DNA of 64,000 nucleotides from Eggerthellaceae bacterium (GCA_015062605.1 SUUI01000002.1:1-64000); one strand, 5' to 3'; counted from the first letter of the stretch, positions 16,936 to 26,500 are shown. Translations and numbers: made by a program. The notes: a model not told the origin generated them from the letters alone.

Positions 16936-18405
16936 TCAGTTCAGAAGTCCTTCTACTATTTTCGAAAGCCCCATGCAGTTCGAAGCTTTCACCAGAACCG
17001 CGTCGCCTGGACGCAGGAGAATGTCTAGTTCCTGGAAGATATCGGCATAGGTGGAAACGTGCATGACGTTCCTCTCATCCATGCCTTCGGCAACAGCGGA
17101 ATCCGAGATACGCGCTCCCAGTTCGCCGATGGTTATAAGGACATCGATTGGCTGGCTTGCCACGAGCCGCCCGATCTCGTCATGGCATGCTGGTCCGAAA
17201 TCGCCCAACTCCGCCATGTCACCGAGCACCGCAACGCGCTTTCCTGCTACGCGCATGCTCGAGAACATCACAAGGGATGCGCGCATGCTATCGGGGTTTG
17301 CGTTGTAGGCATCGTTTACGATGGTGAATCCGCCACGGGCCATAAGAACTTCCTGACGACCCGCTTCAGGCTGCGCCTCATGAAGCGCTTGCGCGATGAC
17401 GGAGATATCTAAGCCGCATTGCATGCCGAGCGCTGCAGCAGCGCATGCGTTGAGAACGTTATGCATGCCGCGGAGGTTGAGAGAGCAGGATGCCTCCTGA
17501 ACCGCATCAACTCCCCCTTTGTGTGCGCACAACGTAAACTGCGGGCAACCCTGCTCGTTCAAGGACGCATCTCTTGCCCACACGGTCAATCCCGCATCGA
17601 GCTGGTCTTTAGACGGTTCGCGACCATCTATCATGCCGAACAGAGTCACCGCGATGGCGCGATTGTCGAGCTGAGCATAGTCGCGAACATAGTCCGTGTA
17701 GTCATCCGATGCGCATAGAAACGCGCGGCCCAGGCCTTTCGGCAGTGCCTGTAACAGCTCCGCTTTGGCCTTCGCGATGTTCTCACGGCTGCCCAAAAGC
17801 TCGATATGGCTCTCTCCAACATTGGTTATCAAACCCCAGTCGGGACGAACGAACTCGCACAACTCATCTAGCTGTCCTAAACCGCGCATGCCCATTTCGA
17901 CCACGATGAAGTCGGTTTGGGGGTCAGCCGAAAGCAGGGTCTTGGGAACCCCGAGCTCGTTATTCTGATTGCCTTTCGTCGCGATCACGCTTCCCGCGCA
18001 TGAAAGGACATCGCGAATGAGATTCTTCGTCGTGGTCTTGCCCGATGAGCCCGTCAACCCGATGACGCGGCCTTTCAGGAAACCGCGCCATGCGCGGGCA
18101 AGGTCGCGCAATGCCGTCTCGGTACGCGAGACCTCGATGATTGCAGCGCCCATCTCCTTGGCGAGCAGGCACGTGGAAGCATCCGGAGGCATCATGACCA
18201 AAGCGACATTCGCACCTGCGCGGAGCGCGCTTGCAACGAAATCATGGCCATCGACACGCTCTCCTTGCAAGGCAAGATACACGTCGTTTTGCTTCACATC
18301 GCGAGAATCCCACGTGATGCCCGTCGAAAGGATGCCCGCATCGATTGGGTCGACGAGGAACGTACCCCCTGTGTAATTAGCGATTTGTTTCGCGTTCAAC
18401 TGCAT
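16936..18405 (-). CDS. murF: MurF D-Ala-D-Ala adding ligase
   Basis: Adds the D-alanyl-D-alanine dipeptide to the UDP-MurNAc tripeptide. The ATP loop TGSSGKTTTKN lies near residue 118, EMGMRG near residue 170, and NDAYNANPDSMRASL near residue 363. The length of 489 aa is slightly above average. No ddl ligase gene lies in the window. Confidence 0.96.
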   Translation of the reverse strand: MQLNAKQIANYTGGTFLVDPIDAGILSTGITWDSRDVKQNDVYLALQGERVDGHDFVASALRAGANVALVMMPPDASTCLLAKEMGAAIIEVSRTETALRDLARAWRGFLKGRVIGLTGSSGKTTTKNLIRDVLSCAGSVIATKGNQNNELGVPKTLLSADPQTDFIVVEMGMRGLGQLDELCEFVRPDWGLITNVGESHIELLGSRENIAKAKAELLQALPKGLGRAFLCASDDYTDYVRDYAQLDNRAIAVTLFGMIDGREPSKDQLDAGLTVWARDASLNEQGCPQFTLCAHKGGVDAVQEASCSLNLRGMHNVLNACAAAALGMQCGLDISVIAQALHEAQPEAGRQEVLMARGGFTIVNDAYNANPDSMRASLVMFSSMRVAGKRVAVLGDMAELGDFGPACHDEIGRLVASQPIDVLITIGELGARISDSAVAEGMDERNVMHVSTYADIFQELDILLRPGDAVLVKASNCMGLSKIVEGLLN

Positions 18406-18483
18406 GACGTGGGCTTTTCTCTCCTTCGTTTAATCAGCGTTTCGTTTGCGCCACTCTGCGCGTCTTTCCGTGCTAAAGGCTCT

Positions 18484-19962
18484 CTAGGCAAATCGGCTTT
18501 CAAGCTCTTCTGCGGCAACGACGACATCGTCGAACCAATGCTTCTCGTCTCCGATGATCTGATAGTCCTCATGACCCTTCCCCGCCACCAAAATGGCATC
18601 TCCGGGATTCGCTATGGCGATTGCGCGACGGATGGCACAACGACGATCGGGCTCGATTTCAAAGCGATCCTTATCCGCACCCATGCCGGCAACGATGTCC
18701 TCGATGATGGCAAGGGGATCCTCGCTGCGAGGATTATCGCTCGTAACGACCGCATAGTCGGCGGACAAGGCAGTCCGACCCATGATGGAGCGCTTCGTCG
18801 CATCGCGATCGCCACCACACCCGAATACGACGATCAACCGTTGCGGCTTCAACTCGGCAAGCGAGCCGATGGCCTTCTCGAGCGCATCGGGAGTATGTGC
18901 GTAATCGACATATACGGACACGCCACCATCATGCTGCGTGTTGACGCGCTGCAACCGCCCTGGAACGCCAGGAACATCCGGTAACGTACGGATAATCGCC
19001 TCGGCGGAATATCCCAAAGAAAGTGCGATAGCGAAGGCGGTCATAACGTTGGAAACGTTAAAGCGACCGACAAGCGGATATTCGAACGAATACTTTGCGC
19101 CGCGTACGGAAAGCGTCACTTTCGTCTTGCCATGGTGGTAATCGATCTCGACAGGATGGATCTGGGCATCTTCGCTAAAGCCAGTCGTGATGATGGAATC
19201 CTCGGCTGCGGTGCAACGCTTGAGCAGCTCACGGCCCCATTTATCATCAATGCAGATAACGCGTTTCGCGGGATAATCACGAGAGAACAAGAGAGCCTTC
19301 GCTTCGAAATACGCCTCGAAGGTGTGATGGTAATCGAGATGATCTTGGGTAAGGTTGGTAAACGCCGTTACCGCAAAATCCGTCCCCCATGTGCGCATAA
19401 GGTCAAGCGCATGCGAGCTCACCTCCATGGCAACGACATCACACTGCGCATCCCTCATACGTGCAAACAAAGCTTGCAAATCGGAGGATTCTGGCGTCGT
19501 ATGCTCGGATTTCTCACGAACATCCCCGATTGTGATGCCCACGGTGCCGATGACCGCACAACGCTTGCCGATTGAATTCACGATATGATTAACCAGATAC
19601 GTGGTCGTAGTCTTGCCATTCGTGCCCGTAATGCCCACAAGCGCCATGTTTTGCGAAGGATGGCCGTAAAAGGCATCAGCAGCCTGTGCAAGCGCCTTGC
19701 GAGAATCCTTCACGATGATCTCTGTGACATCCGTCGCGTCAGCAAGGTATACTTTCCGCTCGACCACCAGCACTTTCGCACCTCGGTTGATGGCATCTTG
19801 CGCAAACGAATGGCCGTCGGTCTTCAAGCCGACGATGCAGAAGAACGCGTAACCCGGCTCGACCTTGTCGCTTCGGTATGCGAGACCCTCGATACTCTCC
19901 TCGGCATTCCCGATGATCATGCCGCCCATGGCGGCGCACAGTTGCGCGCATGTTTTGCTCAT
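18484..19962 (-). CDS. murE: MurE, meso-diaminopimelate-type ligase
   Basis: Adds the third stem residue. The ATP loop TGTNGKTTTT lies near residue 116. Residues 409-412 read DNPR and the later GKGHEDYQ is also present; both are known determinants of meso-diaminopimelate recognition, whereas lysine-adding enzymes usually carry DNPA-like motifs. The specificity call is therefore inference from motif, supported by a diaminopimelate dehydrogenase gene at the right end of the window. Length 492 aa. Confidence 0.95.
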   Translation of the reverse strand: MSKTCAQLCAAMGGMIIGNAEESIEGLAYRSDKVEPGYAFFCIVGLKTDGHSFAQDAINRGAKVLVVERKVYLADATDVTEIIVKDSRKALAQAADAFYGHPSQNMALVGITGTNGKTTTTYLVNHIVNSIGKRCAVIGTVGITIGDVREKSEHTTPESSDLQALFARMRDAQCDVVAMEVSSHALDLMRTWGTDFAVTAFTNLTQDHLDYHHTFEAYFEAKALLFSRDYPAKRVICIDDKWGRELLKRCTAAEDSIITTGFSEDAQIHPVEIDYHHGKTKVTLSVRGAKYSFEYPLVGRFNVSNVMTAFAIALSLGYSAEAIIRTLPDVPGVPGRLQRVNTQHDGGVSVYVDYAHTPDALEKAIGSLAELKPQRLIVVFGCGGDRDATKRSIMGRTALSADYAVVTSDNPRSEDPLAIIEDIVAGMGADKDRFEIEPDRRCAIRRAIAIANPGDAILVAGKGHEDYQIIGDEKHWFDDVVVAAEELESRFA

Positions 19963-19972
19963 AGCTGCATCC

Positions 19973-21814
19973 TTAGTCCGGCAGAATCCTGTAGTGGCTA
20001 ATAGCGTATTCCATTATATCCCTAAAGACCCCTACGGTATTTCGCTCGTACGGAACCTTCGTAGCACCTACAAAACATACTAACTTGCTGTTGGTATCAG
20101 GCAGGTAGCCTATAAACGACAGATTGTAGAGCGACTCCTCGTATCCACCGCTTTCAGACGCGATCTCAGCTGTACCCGTTTTTCCGGCGACAGTGTAATC
20201 ATCGATTTGCGCATCGGTACCCGTGCCGTAATCCACAACGCTCTCGAGCACGTCTGTCGTATTGGCAAGCGCCTGCTTATTGACCACTATTTCCTTCTTC
20301 TCGTATTGGTTTTTCTCCCCAGTTGAGAGGTTCTCGATGAGGAAATGGGGCTGGCAGCGAACACCATTATTGAGCATCAAGCCATACGCACTCACCATCT
20401 GCAGAGGCGTGACCGTAATGCCTTGCCCGAACGTGATGTTAAACGCTTGAATGAGCGCCCAATTGCTCGGGTCATTAAGGAATCCGGCAGATTCACCAGG
20501 ATAATCGATGCCCGTGGGTTGCCCGAAACCGTATTTGACCAGGTATTTGTAATACGGGGCAAAGCCCATTTTCTGCACAGCGAGCGAGATACCGACATTG
20601 GACGAATCAGCGATAATCGTGCGGAAGCTCATGGTCATATCGGGACGCGGATGTGCATCCGAAATGTAATACTCGTCTGCTTCCAGGAAGGCAGGGCAAT
20701 CGAATTCGGTATCCGCAGTAACCGTCCCCTCCTCGAAAAGCGCAAGCGCGGAAACAGCCTTGAAGATGGATCCGGGCTCAAACGCCATCGTGATGGTCTG
20801 CACCGACGTCGCGCCTTCTTCCACGACGCTCGTATCGGCAGGATTGAACAGAGGCAACGATGCAGTCGCGTAAATCTCACCCGTACCCGCATCGAGCATG
20901 ATGCAGCTCGCTGATGTGCCCTCGATATCCTCCTGCGCTTGGATGAGGCGATTCTCGACCTCTTCCTGCAGCTCGACATCGATGGAGATCATGATGTCCT
21001 TGCCATCAACGGCGTTCACCTGTTCCTTGACACTGCCAGGAATCGGAACGCCATCGCGGCTGCGCTCCATGATCAAGCGCCCTGGAGTGCCTTTCAGGAT
21101 TTCATCGTAATACAGCTCGAGGCCTGCAATGCCCTCACCGTCGATGTTGCAGAACCCTACGATCTGCCCGCCAATCCGACCGTAAGGATACTCTCGGCGA
21201 ACGTCATCGAGGAAGTAGATGCCGTCAAGTTGAAGGTCCTTGACCTGCTGCGCCACTTCAACATCAGCCTTGCGCTTGATGTAGACGAAAGAGGATTCCT
21301 TGCTTTCGAATTTCTCGAGGTATTCAGACGCCTCGCCGCCGAGGACGTTGGCGAGCATCTCGGCCTCGGCCTGGGGTTTCGTAACCTTTGTCGGGTCTGC
21401 GTAAATGGTCGTCGCATCAACGCTCATTGCGAGCACGTTGCCGTTGCGATCATAAATAGTCCCACGGCGGGGGGAGATTTCTATGTCCGCAGTCCGTAAG
21501 GTTGCCGCCTTCTCGGAATATTCGTCTGCCTTGATGACCTGCAGGTAAACAAGTCGCCCGAAGCAAATCAGTGCAACGACGGCAAAAACGAGAATGGGTA
21601 TGAATGCACGCATCGAGCCAACCGCCACACCCGAGTCTTGGATACGCGCAGTCGGGCGTCTGCGGGATCTCCGCTCGTCACGGTAATCGTTTCGGGAAGT
21701 TACATGAAAATCATCACGCGAAACGGAAGACCGCACGTTCGATGAACGATATGCGCCGCGGCGCGATTGCGATCGATTAGGATAATCGCGGCTGTCATGG
21801 CCATTTCGCGCCAT
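19973..21814 (-). CDS. ftsI: FtsI/PBP2-type septal transpeptidase
   Basis: Class B penicillin-binding protein that cross-links septal wall with FtsW. Residues 1-65 are a basic, Arg/Ser-rich cytoplasmic tail. A single membrane helix spans about 68-90, followed by the pedestal domain. The transpeptidase has SIFK with Ser349, SSN near residue 405, and KTG at Lys545. The length of 613 aa is normal with no PASTA repeats. It is nine bases downstream of the ftsL-like gene. Confidence 0.95.
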   Translation of the reverse strand: MARNGHDSRDYPNRSQSRRGAYRSSNVRSSVSRDDFHVTSRNDYRDERRSRRRPTARIQDSGVAVGSMRAFIPILVFAVVALICFGRLVYLQVIKADEYSEKAATLRTADIEISPRRGTIYDRNGNVLAMSVDATTIYADPTKVTKPQAEAEMLANVLGGEASEYLEKFESKESSFVYIKRKADVEVAQQVKDLQLDGIYFLDDVRREYPYGRIGGQIVGFCNIDGEGIAGLELYYDEILKGTPGRLIMERSRDGVPIPGSVKEQVNAVDGKDIMISIDVELQEEVENRLIQAQEDIEGTSASCIMLDAGTGEIYATASLPLFNPADTSVVEEGATSVQTITMAFEPGSIFKAVSALALFEEGTVTADTEFDCPAFLEADEYYISDAHPRPDMTMSFRTIIADSSNVGISLAVQKMGFAPYYKYLVKYGFGQPTGIDYPGESAGFLNDPSNWALIQAFNITFGQGITVTPLQMVSAYGLMLNNGVRCQPHFLIENLSTGEKNQYEKKEIVVNKQALANTTDVLESVVDYGTGTDAQIDDYTVAGKTGTAEIASESGGYEESLYNLSFIGYLPDTNSKLVCFVGATKVPYERNTVGVFRDIMEYAISHYRILPD

Positions 21815-21822
21815 GAGAGCCC

Positions 21823-22296
21823 CTATGATGCGGTTTGGTACGCGCGCTCTACGCTGAGTGCGAACGACAGATTGCCCGCATCATCGGTGGCGATGACGTC
21901 AGGCTCGAGCGAAATCAGGTCGGAATACACAGGAGCCGCCATTCCGAGCTCGGATGCCATTTGCTTGATGCGAACGGAATTGTCAAGCGTGCCTTTCAGG
22001 GAATCAAGCACATTGCCCTGAGCGCGCGCCTTCGTGATCTGCTCGCTGTAGTTTGAAGAAATGACCGTCGCGCGCAAGGTTGCGGAGTTAAGCGAAATGC
22101 TAGCAATACCAAGCACGGCGATGAGTACAAGCACTACGGCAAAGACGCGGGCAAGCGTAATGAGCATCGTGGCTTGGCTCGTCTGCTGTTCGCGCTGCCT
22201 CCCTCCGGGCACGACACGGATATCGGGGCGCGTACGACGAGGTGCGCGATATGCGCGCTCTTCTCCGTAACCGTATGCACGTGCTGCCTGTGCCAT
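21823..22296 (-). CDS. FtsL-like bitopic septum protein
   Basis: 157 aa with a basic N-terminal tail, one strong membrane helix at about residues 45-68, and an extracytoplasmic region that can form a short coiled coil (about 70-115). The place between rsmH and ftsI is the usual place of ftsL, and such proteins diverge strongly in sequence. The call rests mainly on topology and synteny. AAGGGC precedes the ATG. Confidence 0.75.
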   Translation of the reverse strand: MAQAARAYGYGEERAYRAPRRTRPDIRVVPGGRQREQQTSQATMLITLARVFAVVLVLIAVLGIASISLNSATLRATVISSNYSEQITKARAQGNVLDSLKGTLDNSVRIKQMASELGMAAPVYSDLISLEPDVIATDDAGNLSFALSVERAYQTAS

Positions 22297-22371
22297 GATG
22301 CCCTTCTTGCTGCGATTGAACTTGGTTTACTGGGCCAAAAGTTCTATGCGTCCTATTAATGCTTCGTTTCT

Positions 22372-23334
22372 CTAAACATCTAATTTGCACGCAACGCGAA
22401 GTTTCGCGCTCCGTGCGCGAGGATTCTCCTCGACCTCTTTTGCTGACGGAATGATCGGCTTACGTGTAATCACCTCGAGCACAGGCTTCCTACCGCATGC
22501 GCATACCGGAAGATCTGGCGGACAGATGCAACGATTCGCATACGAGGAGAACATGTCCTTCACGATTCGGTCCTCAAGCGAGTGATAGCTGATAACCAGC
22601 ACTCGCCCACCGGGATTCAACCAGCGAATGGCCGCATCGAGTCCTCTACGCAATACATCGAGTTCGCCGTTCACCTCGATTCGAAGCGCTTGGAATGTTC
22701 GCTTCGCAGGATGACCTCCAGCCCTACGGGCCCGTGCGGGAATCGCGTTCTTGATGATCTCGACAAGCTGCGCGCTCGTTTCGATAGGCGCTTTCTCGCG
22801 GGCTGACACGATGAAATGAGCAATACGGCTTGCCCATTTCTCGTCCGAGTTATCGCGGATGATCCGAGTGAGATCTGCTTCGTTGTAAGTGTTGATGATC
22901 TCTGCTGCGGTTAAGGGTGTGTTTCCCGGATCCATCCGCATGTCAAGAGGGCCGTCTTCCTTAAAGGAGAAGCCTCGCTGTGGCATATCTATCTGCATGG
23001 ACGAGACGCCTAAATCGAATAGCGCGCAATCGATTCCAGGGATTTCCGCGCTTACGAGTAAATCATCGAGGTCGCCGAAATTACCCCGAAGAAGCTTAAG
23101 CTGCGGTCGTATCGCGCTTGGCAATGCGGCAAGCCGCTCGGAAGCCGCTGATAAAGCCACCTCGTCTTGATCGATCCCGATGAGCAGCCCGTCTTCGCCA
23201 AGGCGCTTGGCCAACTCAAGGGAATGTCCTGCTCCGCCGAGTGTTGCATCCACGAGTGTTTGCTGCGGTTTGAGGTTCGATTGCTCGAGGCACTCGGCGA
23301 GCAGAACAGGAATATGCCGATATTCGTCAGTCAA
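22372..23334 (-). CDS. rsmH: 16S rRNA m4C1402 methyltransferase
   Basis: Methylates N4 of C1402 in the ribosomal P site. It begins with YRHIPVLLAECLE, has the SAM motif VDATLGGAGHS near residue 28, FDLGVSSMQID near residue 106, and RTFQALRIEVN-type sequence near residue 210, all typical of RsmH/MraW. Length 320 aa. The likely start is TTG at 23334, with a poor ribosome site; coupling to mraZ 15 bases upstream could compensate. Confidence 0.95.
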   Translation of the reverse strand: MTDEYRHIPVLLAECLEQSNLKPQQTLVDATLGGAGHSLELAKRLGEDGLLIGIDQDEVALSAASERLAALPSAIRPQLKLLRGNFGDLDDLLVSAEIPGIDCALFDLGVSSMQIDMPQRGFSFKEDGPLDMRMDPGNTPLTAAEIINTYNEADLTRIIRDNSDEKWASRIAHFIVSAREKAPIETSAQLVEIIKNAIPARARRAGGHPAKRTFQALRIEVNGELDVLRRGLDAAIRWLNPGGRVLVISYHSLEDRIVKDMFSSYANRCICPPDLPVCACGRKPVLEVITRKPIIPSAKEVEENPRARSAKLRVACKLDV

Positions 23335-23349
23335 TGTGCTCGCGTTTGT

Positions 23350-23781
23350 CTAGTCACGAAGGAACGATGACAAATCGATGTCGTTTTCGCCTTCAGCTTC
23401 CAAACGCTTCTTATCCCAAATCTCGAAGTAACCCGTGTTGCCGATCAGCACGACCTCTTTGTCAATGCCAACCGTCTTCCTCATATCAGCCGGGATGCTG
23501 ATACGCCCAGCGCTATCCTGCGCCACATCGAATGCAAGGCGCTTCAAAGCACGACGGAACTTCAGATGGGTCTCGCTACGCTGGTCAAAACCGCCGTCCA
23601 TTTCGAAGAACGACGCAACCCAGTCGCGATGCCCCTCCTCGTCGAAGACATACAGGCATTCCTTCTTGAGGTCGTAGGTCACAACAAGATCGGTGGGAAG
23701 ACTCTTGCGGAATTTCGCAGGAAGGGCGATGCGTCCCTTCGAATCGACGTTGTGTGTATATTCTCCGTTTAAATCGAACAC
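23350..23781 (-). CDS. mraZ: MraZ transcriptional regulator
   Basis: Doughnut-shaped DNA-binding repressor of its own dcw operon. It has two AbrB-like SpoVT domains, each with a DSKGRIALPAKFR-type or DSAGRISIPADMR-type motif (near residues 13 and 90). Length 143 aa is standard. The start is GTG at 23781, with GGGGGG about ten bases upstream. Four putative binding repeats lie 40 bases upstream. Confidence 0.95.
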   Translation of the reverse strand: MFDLNGEYTHNVDSKGRIALPAKFRKSLPTDLVVTYDLKKECLYVFDEEGHRDWVASFFEMDGGFDQRSETHLKFRRALKRLAFDVAQDSAGRISIPADMRKTVGIDKEVVLIGNTGYFEIWDKKRLEAEGENDIDLSSFLRD

Positions 23782-23820
23782 GATGAGACGCCCCCCTTTC
23801 TGTTTGACCGAAATCGTCTG

Positions 23821-23860
23821 TGCAACATTCTATGACACTATGCAACACTTTGCAACACAA
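23821..23860 (-). promoter_or_regulatory. Four-unit MraZ box array overlapping the mraZ promoter
   Basis: Four adjacent 10-base units read on the plus strand as TGCAACATTC, TATGACACTA, TGCAACACTT and TGCAACACAA. On the coding strand this gives GTGTTGCA-like units every 10 bases, one helical turn. MraZ is known to bind short direct repeats with 10-base spacing upstream of mraZ. On the minus strand TTGCAA (23850-23855) and TAGAAT (23827-23832) are 17 bases apart inside the array, so bound MraZ would block RNA polymerase. Confidence 0.8.
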
Positions 23861-23873
23861 ATTGATGAAAATA

Positions 23874-23889
23874 CAGTGTGAACACACTG
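23874..23889. promoter_or_regulatory. CAGTGTG-AA-CACACTG palindrome upstream of mraZ
   Basis: Two perfect 7-base arms flank AA. It lies between the end of the Xer recombinase gene and the mraZ promoter. It could be a regulator site or a weak hairpin ending the upstream transcript; the T run after it is poor. Confidence 0.45.
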
Positions 23890-23932
23890 CATTTGTGCAG
23901 AAAAAAAGGTGAGTGAATTGTCCTGGCTAGCG

Positions 23933-24835
23933 TTAGCCGCGAGAGTGGGCGCGCGGGTGCGCGTTACAATACTCTTCCCGTATGTGGGTACGGTTCACAT
24001 GCGTGTAGATCTGGGTCGTGGAAATATCGGAATGACCGAGCAACTCCTGGATGACGCGCAGATCAGCACCGCCTTCCAACAAGTGCGTTGCAAACGAATG
24101 GCGCAATGTATGCGGATGCAGGCCATCGACACCGATGATCAAGCCGGCTCGCGCGACGATCGAGTGAATGCTCTGCCTCGTCAGACGCCCGCCGCGGGCG
24201 TTTAAGAAAACCGCCGCGCAAGGTTTTTTCTGCTTACGGGCAAGTTCAGGCCTTCCGTATTCCAAATAGTCATTTAGCGCCTTGAGGGCGGTTCCCGATA
24301 TGGGAGCAATCCTCTCCTTATTACCCTTGCCGGAGATGAGAAGATACTCTTCTGGAAGCACTGCGTTATATAGATCGAGCCCGCTTGCCTCGCTTACGCG
24401 CAATCCGCACCCGTAAAGCATTTCGAGCAGGGCATGATCGCGCCAACCTGCGGGGTTTTTCTCAAACGGCGCATCGAGAATAGCGTTGACTTGCGCTATG
24501 GAAAGCACGTCCGGCAGAGCCTGCGGAGTCTTCGGTAGAGGAATCGTGTCAGCAGGATTACGATCTATGATGCCTTCGCGAACGAGGAACCTGAAGAAAC
24601 CCTTGAGCACTGAGAGGCGGCGCTTGATGCTCGCAGCTGCGTAGCCTTTTTGATGCTGCATCGCCTCGTAAGCGGAGACATCATCGCGCGTGATGCTTGA
24701 AAGACTGCCGATCGAGCGGTTTTCTACGAATGAAGCAAAATCTTGGAGGTCGCGTTCGTATGCGGAAACGGTAAGCGCCGAACTTCCACGCTCAACGCGC
24801 AGATACGATAGGTAATCGCGTATCTCCCGCTCCAT
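23933..24835 (-). CDS. Tyrosine recombinase XerC/XerD type
   Basis: Site-specific recombinase that resolves chromosome dimers at dif. The N-terminal SAM-like core-binding domain (residues 1-85) is followed by the catalytic domain. The catalytic Arg is in [13 protein letters not shown] near residue 143, [12 protein letters not shown] near 240, [15 protein letters not shown] near 265 contains the second His and the nucleophilic Tyr. Length 300 aa. The start at 24835 follows GGGAGGG. XerC and XerD cannot be told apart from sequence alone, though the second Xer gene is not in this window. Confidence 0.93.
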   Translation of the reverse strand: MEREIRDYLSYLRVERGSSALTVSAYERDLQDFASFVENRSIGSLSSITRDDVSAYEAMQHQKGYAAASIKRRLSVLKGFFRFLVREGIIDRNPADTIPLPKTPQALPDVLSIAQVNAILDAPFEKNPAGWRDHALLEMLYGCGLRVSEASGLDLYNAVLPEEYLLISGKGNKERIAPISGTALKALNDYLEYGRPELARKQKKPCAAVFLNARGGRLTRQSIHSIVARAGLIIGVDGLHPHTLRHSFATHLLEGGADLRVIQELLGHSDISTTQIYTHVNRTHIREEYCNAHPRAHSRG

Positions 24836-24951
24836 ACAACACCCTCCCTTCAAATCTGCAAACGCATGATTACTCTGTCATGATACCGCGCCAGCCCTTT
24901 GTTTGGAGCAGCGATTTTGCATGCGTGAAACACTAACCTAAATGATTGGGA

Positions 24952-24957
24952 TATAAT
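24952..24957 (+). promoter_or_regulatory. -10 box of the DUF1846 gene
   Basis: TATAAT lies 34 bases before the start codon. No matching -35 box is evident. Confidence 0.5.
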
Positions 24958-24991
24958 CTTCGAGGCATGTTTTTCTAGGAGGTTCATGACT

Positions 24992-26476
24992 ATGCGCATC
25001 GGTTTCGACAACGAAAAGTACATCAAGCTCCAGGCTCAGCACATTCGCGAACGCATCAACCAATTCGGCGGGAAGCTGTACTTGGAATTCGGTGGAAAGA
25101 TCTTCGATGATTACCATGCATCGCGTGTGCTCCCCGGCTTCAAGCCCGACTCCAAGATGCGCATGCTGCAAGCGCTCGCCGATGATGTCGAGATCATCAT
25201 CGCCATCAACGCGAATGACATCGAGAAGAATAAGATTCGTGGCGACCTGGGCATTACATACGATGATGATGTCCTGCGCTTGATGGATGTGTTCCGCGGA
25301 CTGAACCTCTATGTCGGCAGCGTGGTCATCACGCGTTATGCTGGACAACCTGCCGCAGATGCATTCCGCAAGCGCCTTGCCGACCTGGGAATCAAATGCC
25401 ACTTGCATTATCCGATTCCAGGATATCCGTACGATATCGACACCATCGTGAGCGAAAACGGATACGGCAAGAACGATTACATCGAGACCACGAAGCCGCT
25501 CGTCGTCGTCACGGCTCCAGGACCCGGAAGCGGCAAAATGGCAACATGCCTTTCGCAGCTGTACTACGAGCATAAGCATGGCGTGAACGCCGGCTATGCG
25601 AAATATGAGACCTTCCCGATTTGGAACCTGCCCCTGCAGCATCCAGTCAACATCGCGTATGAGGCTGCAACCGCCGACCTCGATGACGTGAACACGATCG
25701 ACCCGTTCCATCTGGAAGCCTATGGCAAGACAACGGTGAATTACAACCGTGACGTCGAGATCTTCCCAGTGCTCAAGGCACTGATGGAACGCGTCAGCGG
25801 CACCTGCCCCTACAAGTCGCCTACCGACATGGGCGTCAACATGGCAGGCATGGCCATCGTCGACGACGAAGCCGTATGCGATGCCGCGAAGATGGAGATC
25901 TGGCGACGCTACTTCCAGACAGCTGAAATCGCCAAGCGCACGGGCGGAAGCAATAACGAATTGCAAAAGATCGAGCTGCTCATGAACCAAGCGGGCATCA
26001 CGGCGAATTATTGCCCTGCACGAAGCGCCGCACTGTTGCGGGAGCAAATCACAGGCGCACCCGCAGGTGCCATGACCCTTCCCGATGGCACTGTAATCAC
26101 GGGTAAAACCTCGACTTTGCTCGGTTGCGCTTCATCGCTGCTCATGAATGCGCTCAAAGCCGTTGCGGGCGTCGAGGATGTTGATGTCATCAGCGATGAG
26201 GTCATCGAGCCGATTTGCCACCTTAAGACAGAGGTTTTGAACAGCAAGAATCCGCGACTCCATTCAGATGAAACGCTGATTGCGCTCTCCATCACCTCCG
26301 CAACCGACAATTTGGCCGCGCAATTGATCGAGCACGTCTCCGACCTTCGCGGATGCGATGCTTTCTTCTCGGTCATCATCTCCCCCGCCGACGAGAAGCT
26401 CTACAAGACGCTCGGGATCAATTTGTGCTGCGAGCCAAAGTTCGAGCAACGCGCGTACTACCATCCGCGTCAGTAA
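24992..26476 (+). CDS. DUF1846 family protein
   Basis: A 494 aa cytosolic protein of the DUF1846 family, recognised by GFDNEKYIKLQAQHIRERI at the N-terminus and the long conserved central region with VVTAPGPGSGKMATCLSQLY near residue 170, which contains a possible nucleotide-binding loop. The structures of this family are known but the biochemical role is not settled. The start is set at the second ATG, nine bases after AGGAGG; the first ATG at 24986 is only three bases away from that site. It stands alone, with its own promoter and terminator. Confidence 0.9.
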   Translation: MRIGFDNEKYIKLQAQHIRERINQFGGKLYLEFGGKIFDDYHASRVLPGFKPDSKMRMLQALADDVEIIIAINANDIEKNKIRGDLGITYDDDVLRLMDVFRGLNLYVGSVVITRYAGQPAADAFRKRLADLGIKCHLHYPIPGYPYDIDTIVSENGYGKNDYIETTKPLVVVTAPGPGSGKMATCLSQLYYEHKHGVNAGYAKYETFPIWNLPLQHPVNIAYEAATADLDDVNTIDPFHLEAYGKTTVNYNRDVEIFPVLKALMERVSGTCPYKSPTDMGVNMAGMAIVDDEAVCDAAKMEIWRRYFQTAEIAKRTGGSNNELQKIELLMNQAGITANYCPARSAALLREQITGAPAGAMTLPDGTVITGKTSTLLGCASSLLMNALKAVAGVEDVDVISDEVIEPICHLKTEVLNSKNPRLHSDETLIALSITSATDNLAAQLIEHVSDLRGCDAFFSVIISPADEKLYKTLGINLCCEPKFEQRAYYHPRQ

Positions 26477-26500
26477 TACCTCGATGCAACGCCAAACACT

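Noticed and set aside
23888-23901. CTGCATTTGTGCAG hairpin as part of a two-hairpin riboswitch before mraZ
   Set aside because: The arms are only five bases, there is no known motif, and it lies upstream of the promoter found at 23827-23855, so it would not be in the mraZ leader.
24938-26047. 369-codon open frame on the minus strand
   Set aside because: Antisense to the DUF1846 gene, which has a clear promoter, ribosome site and family match.
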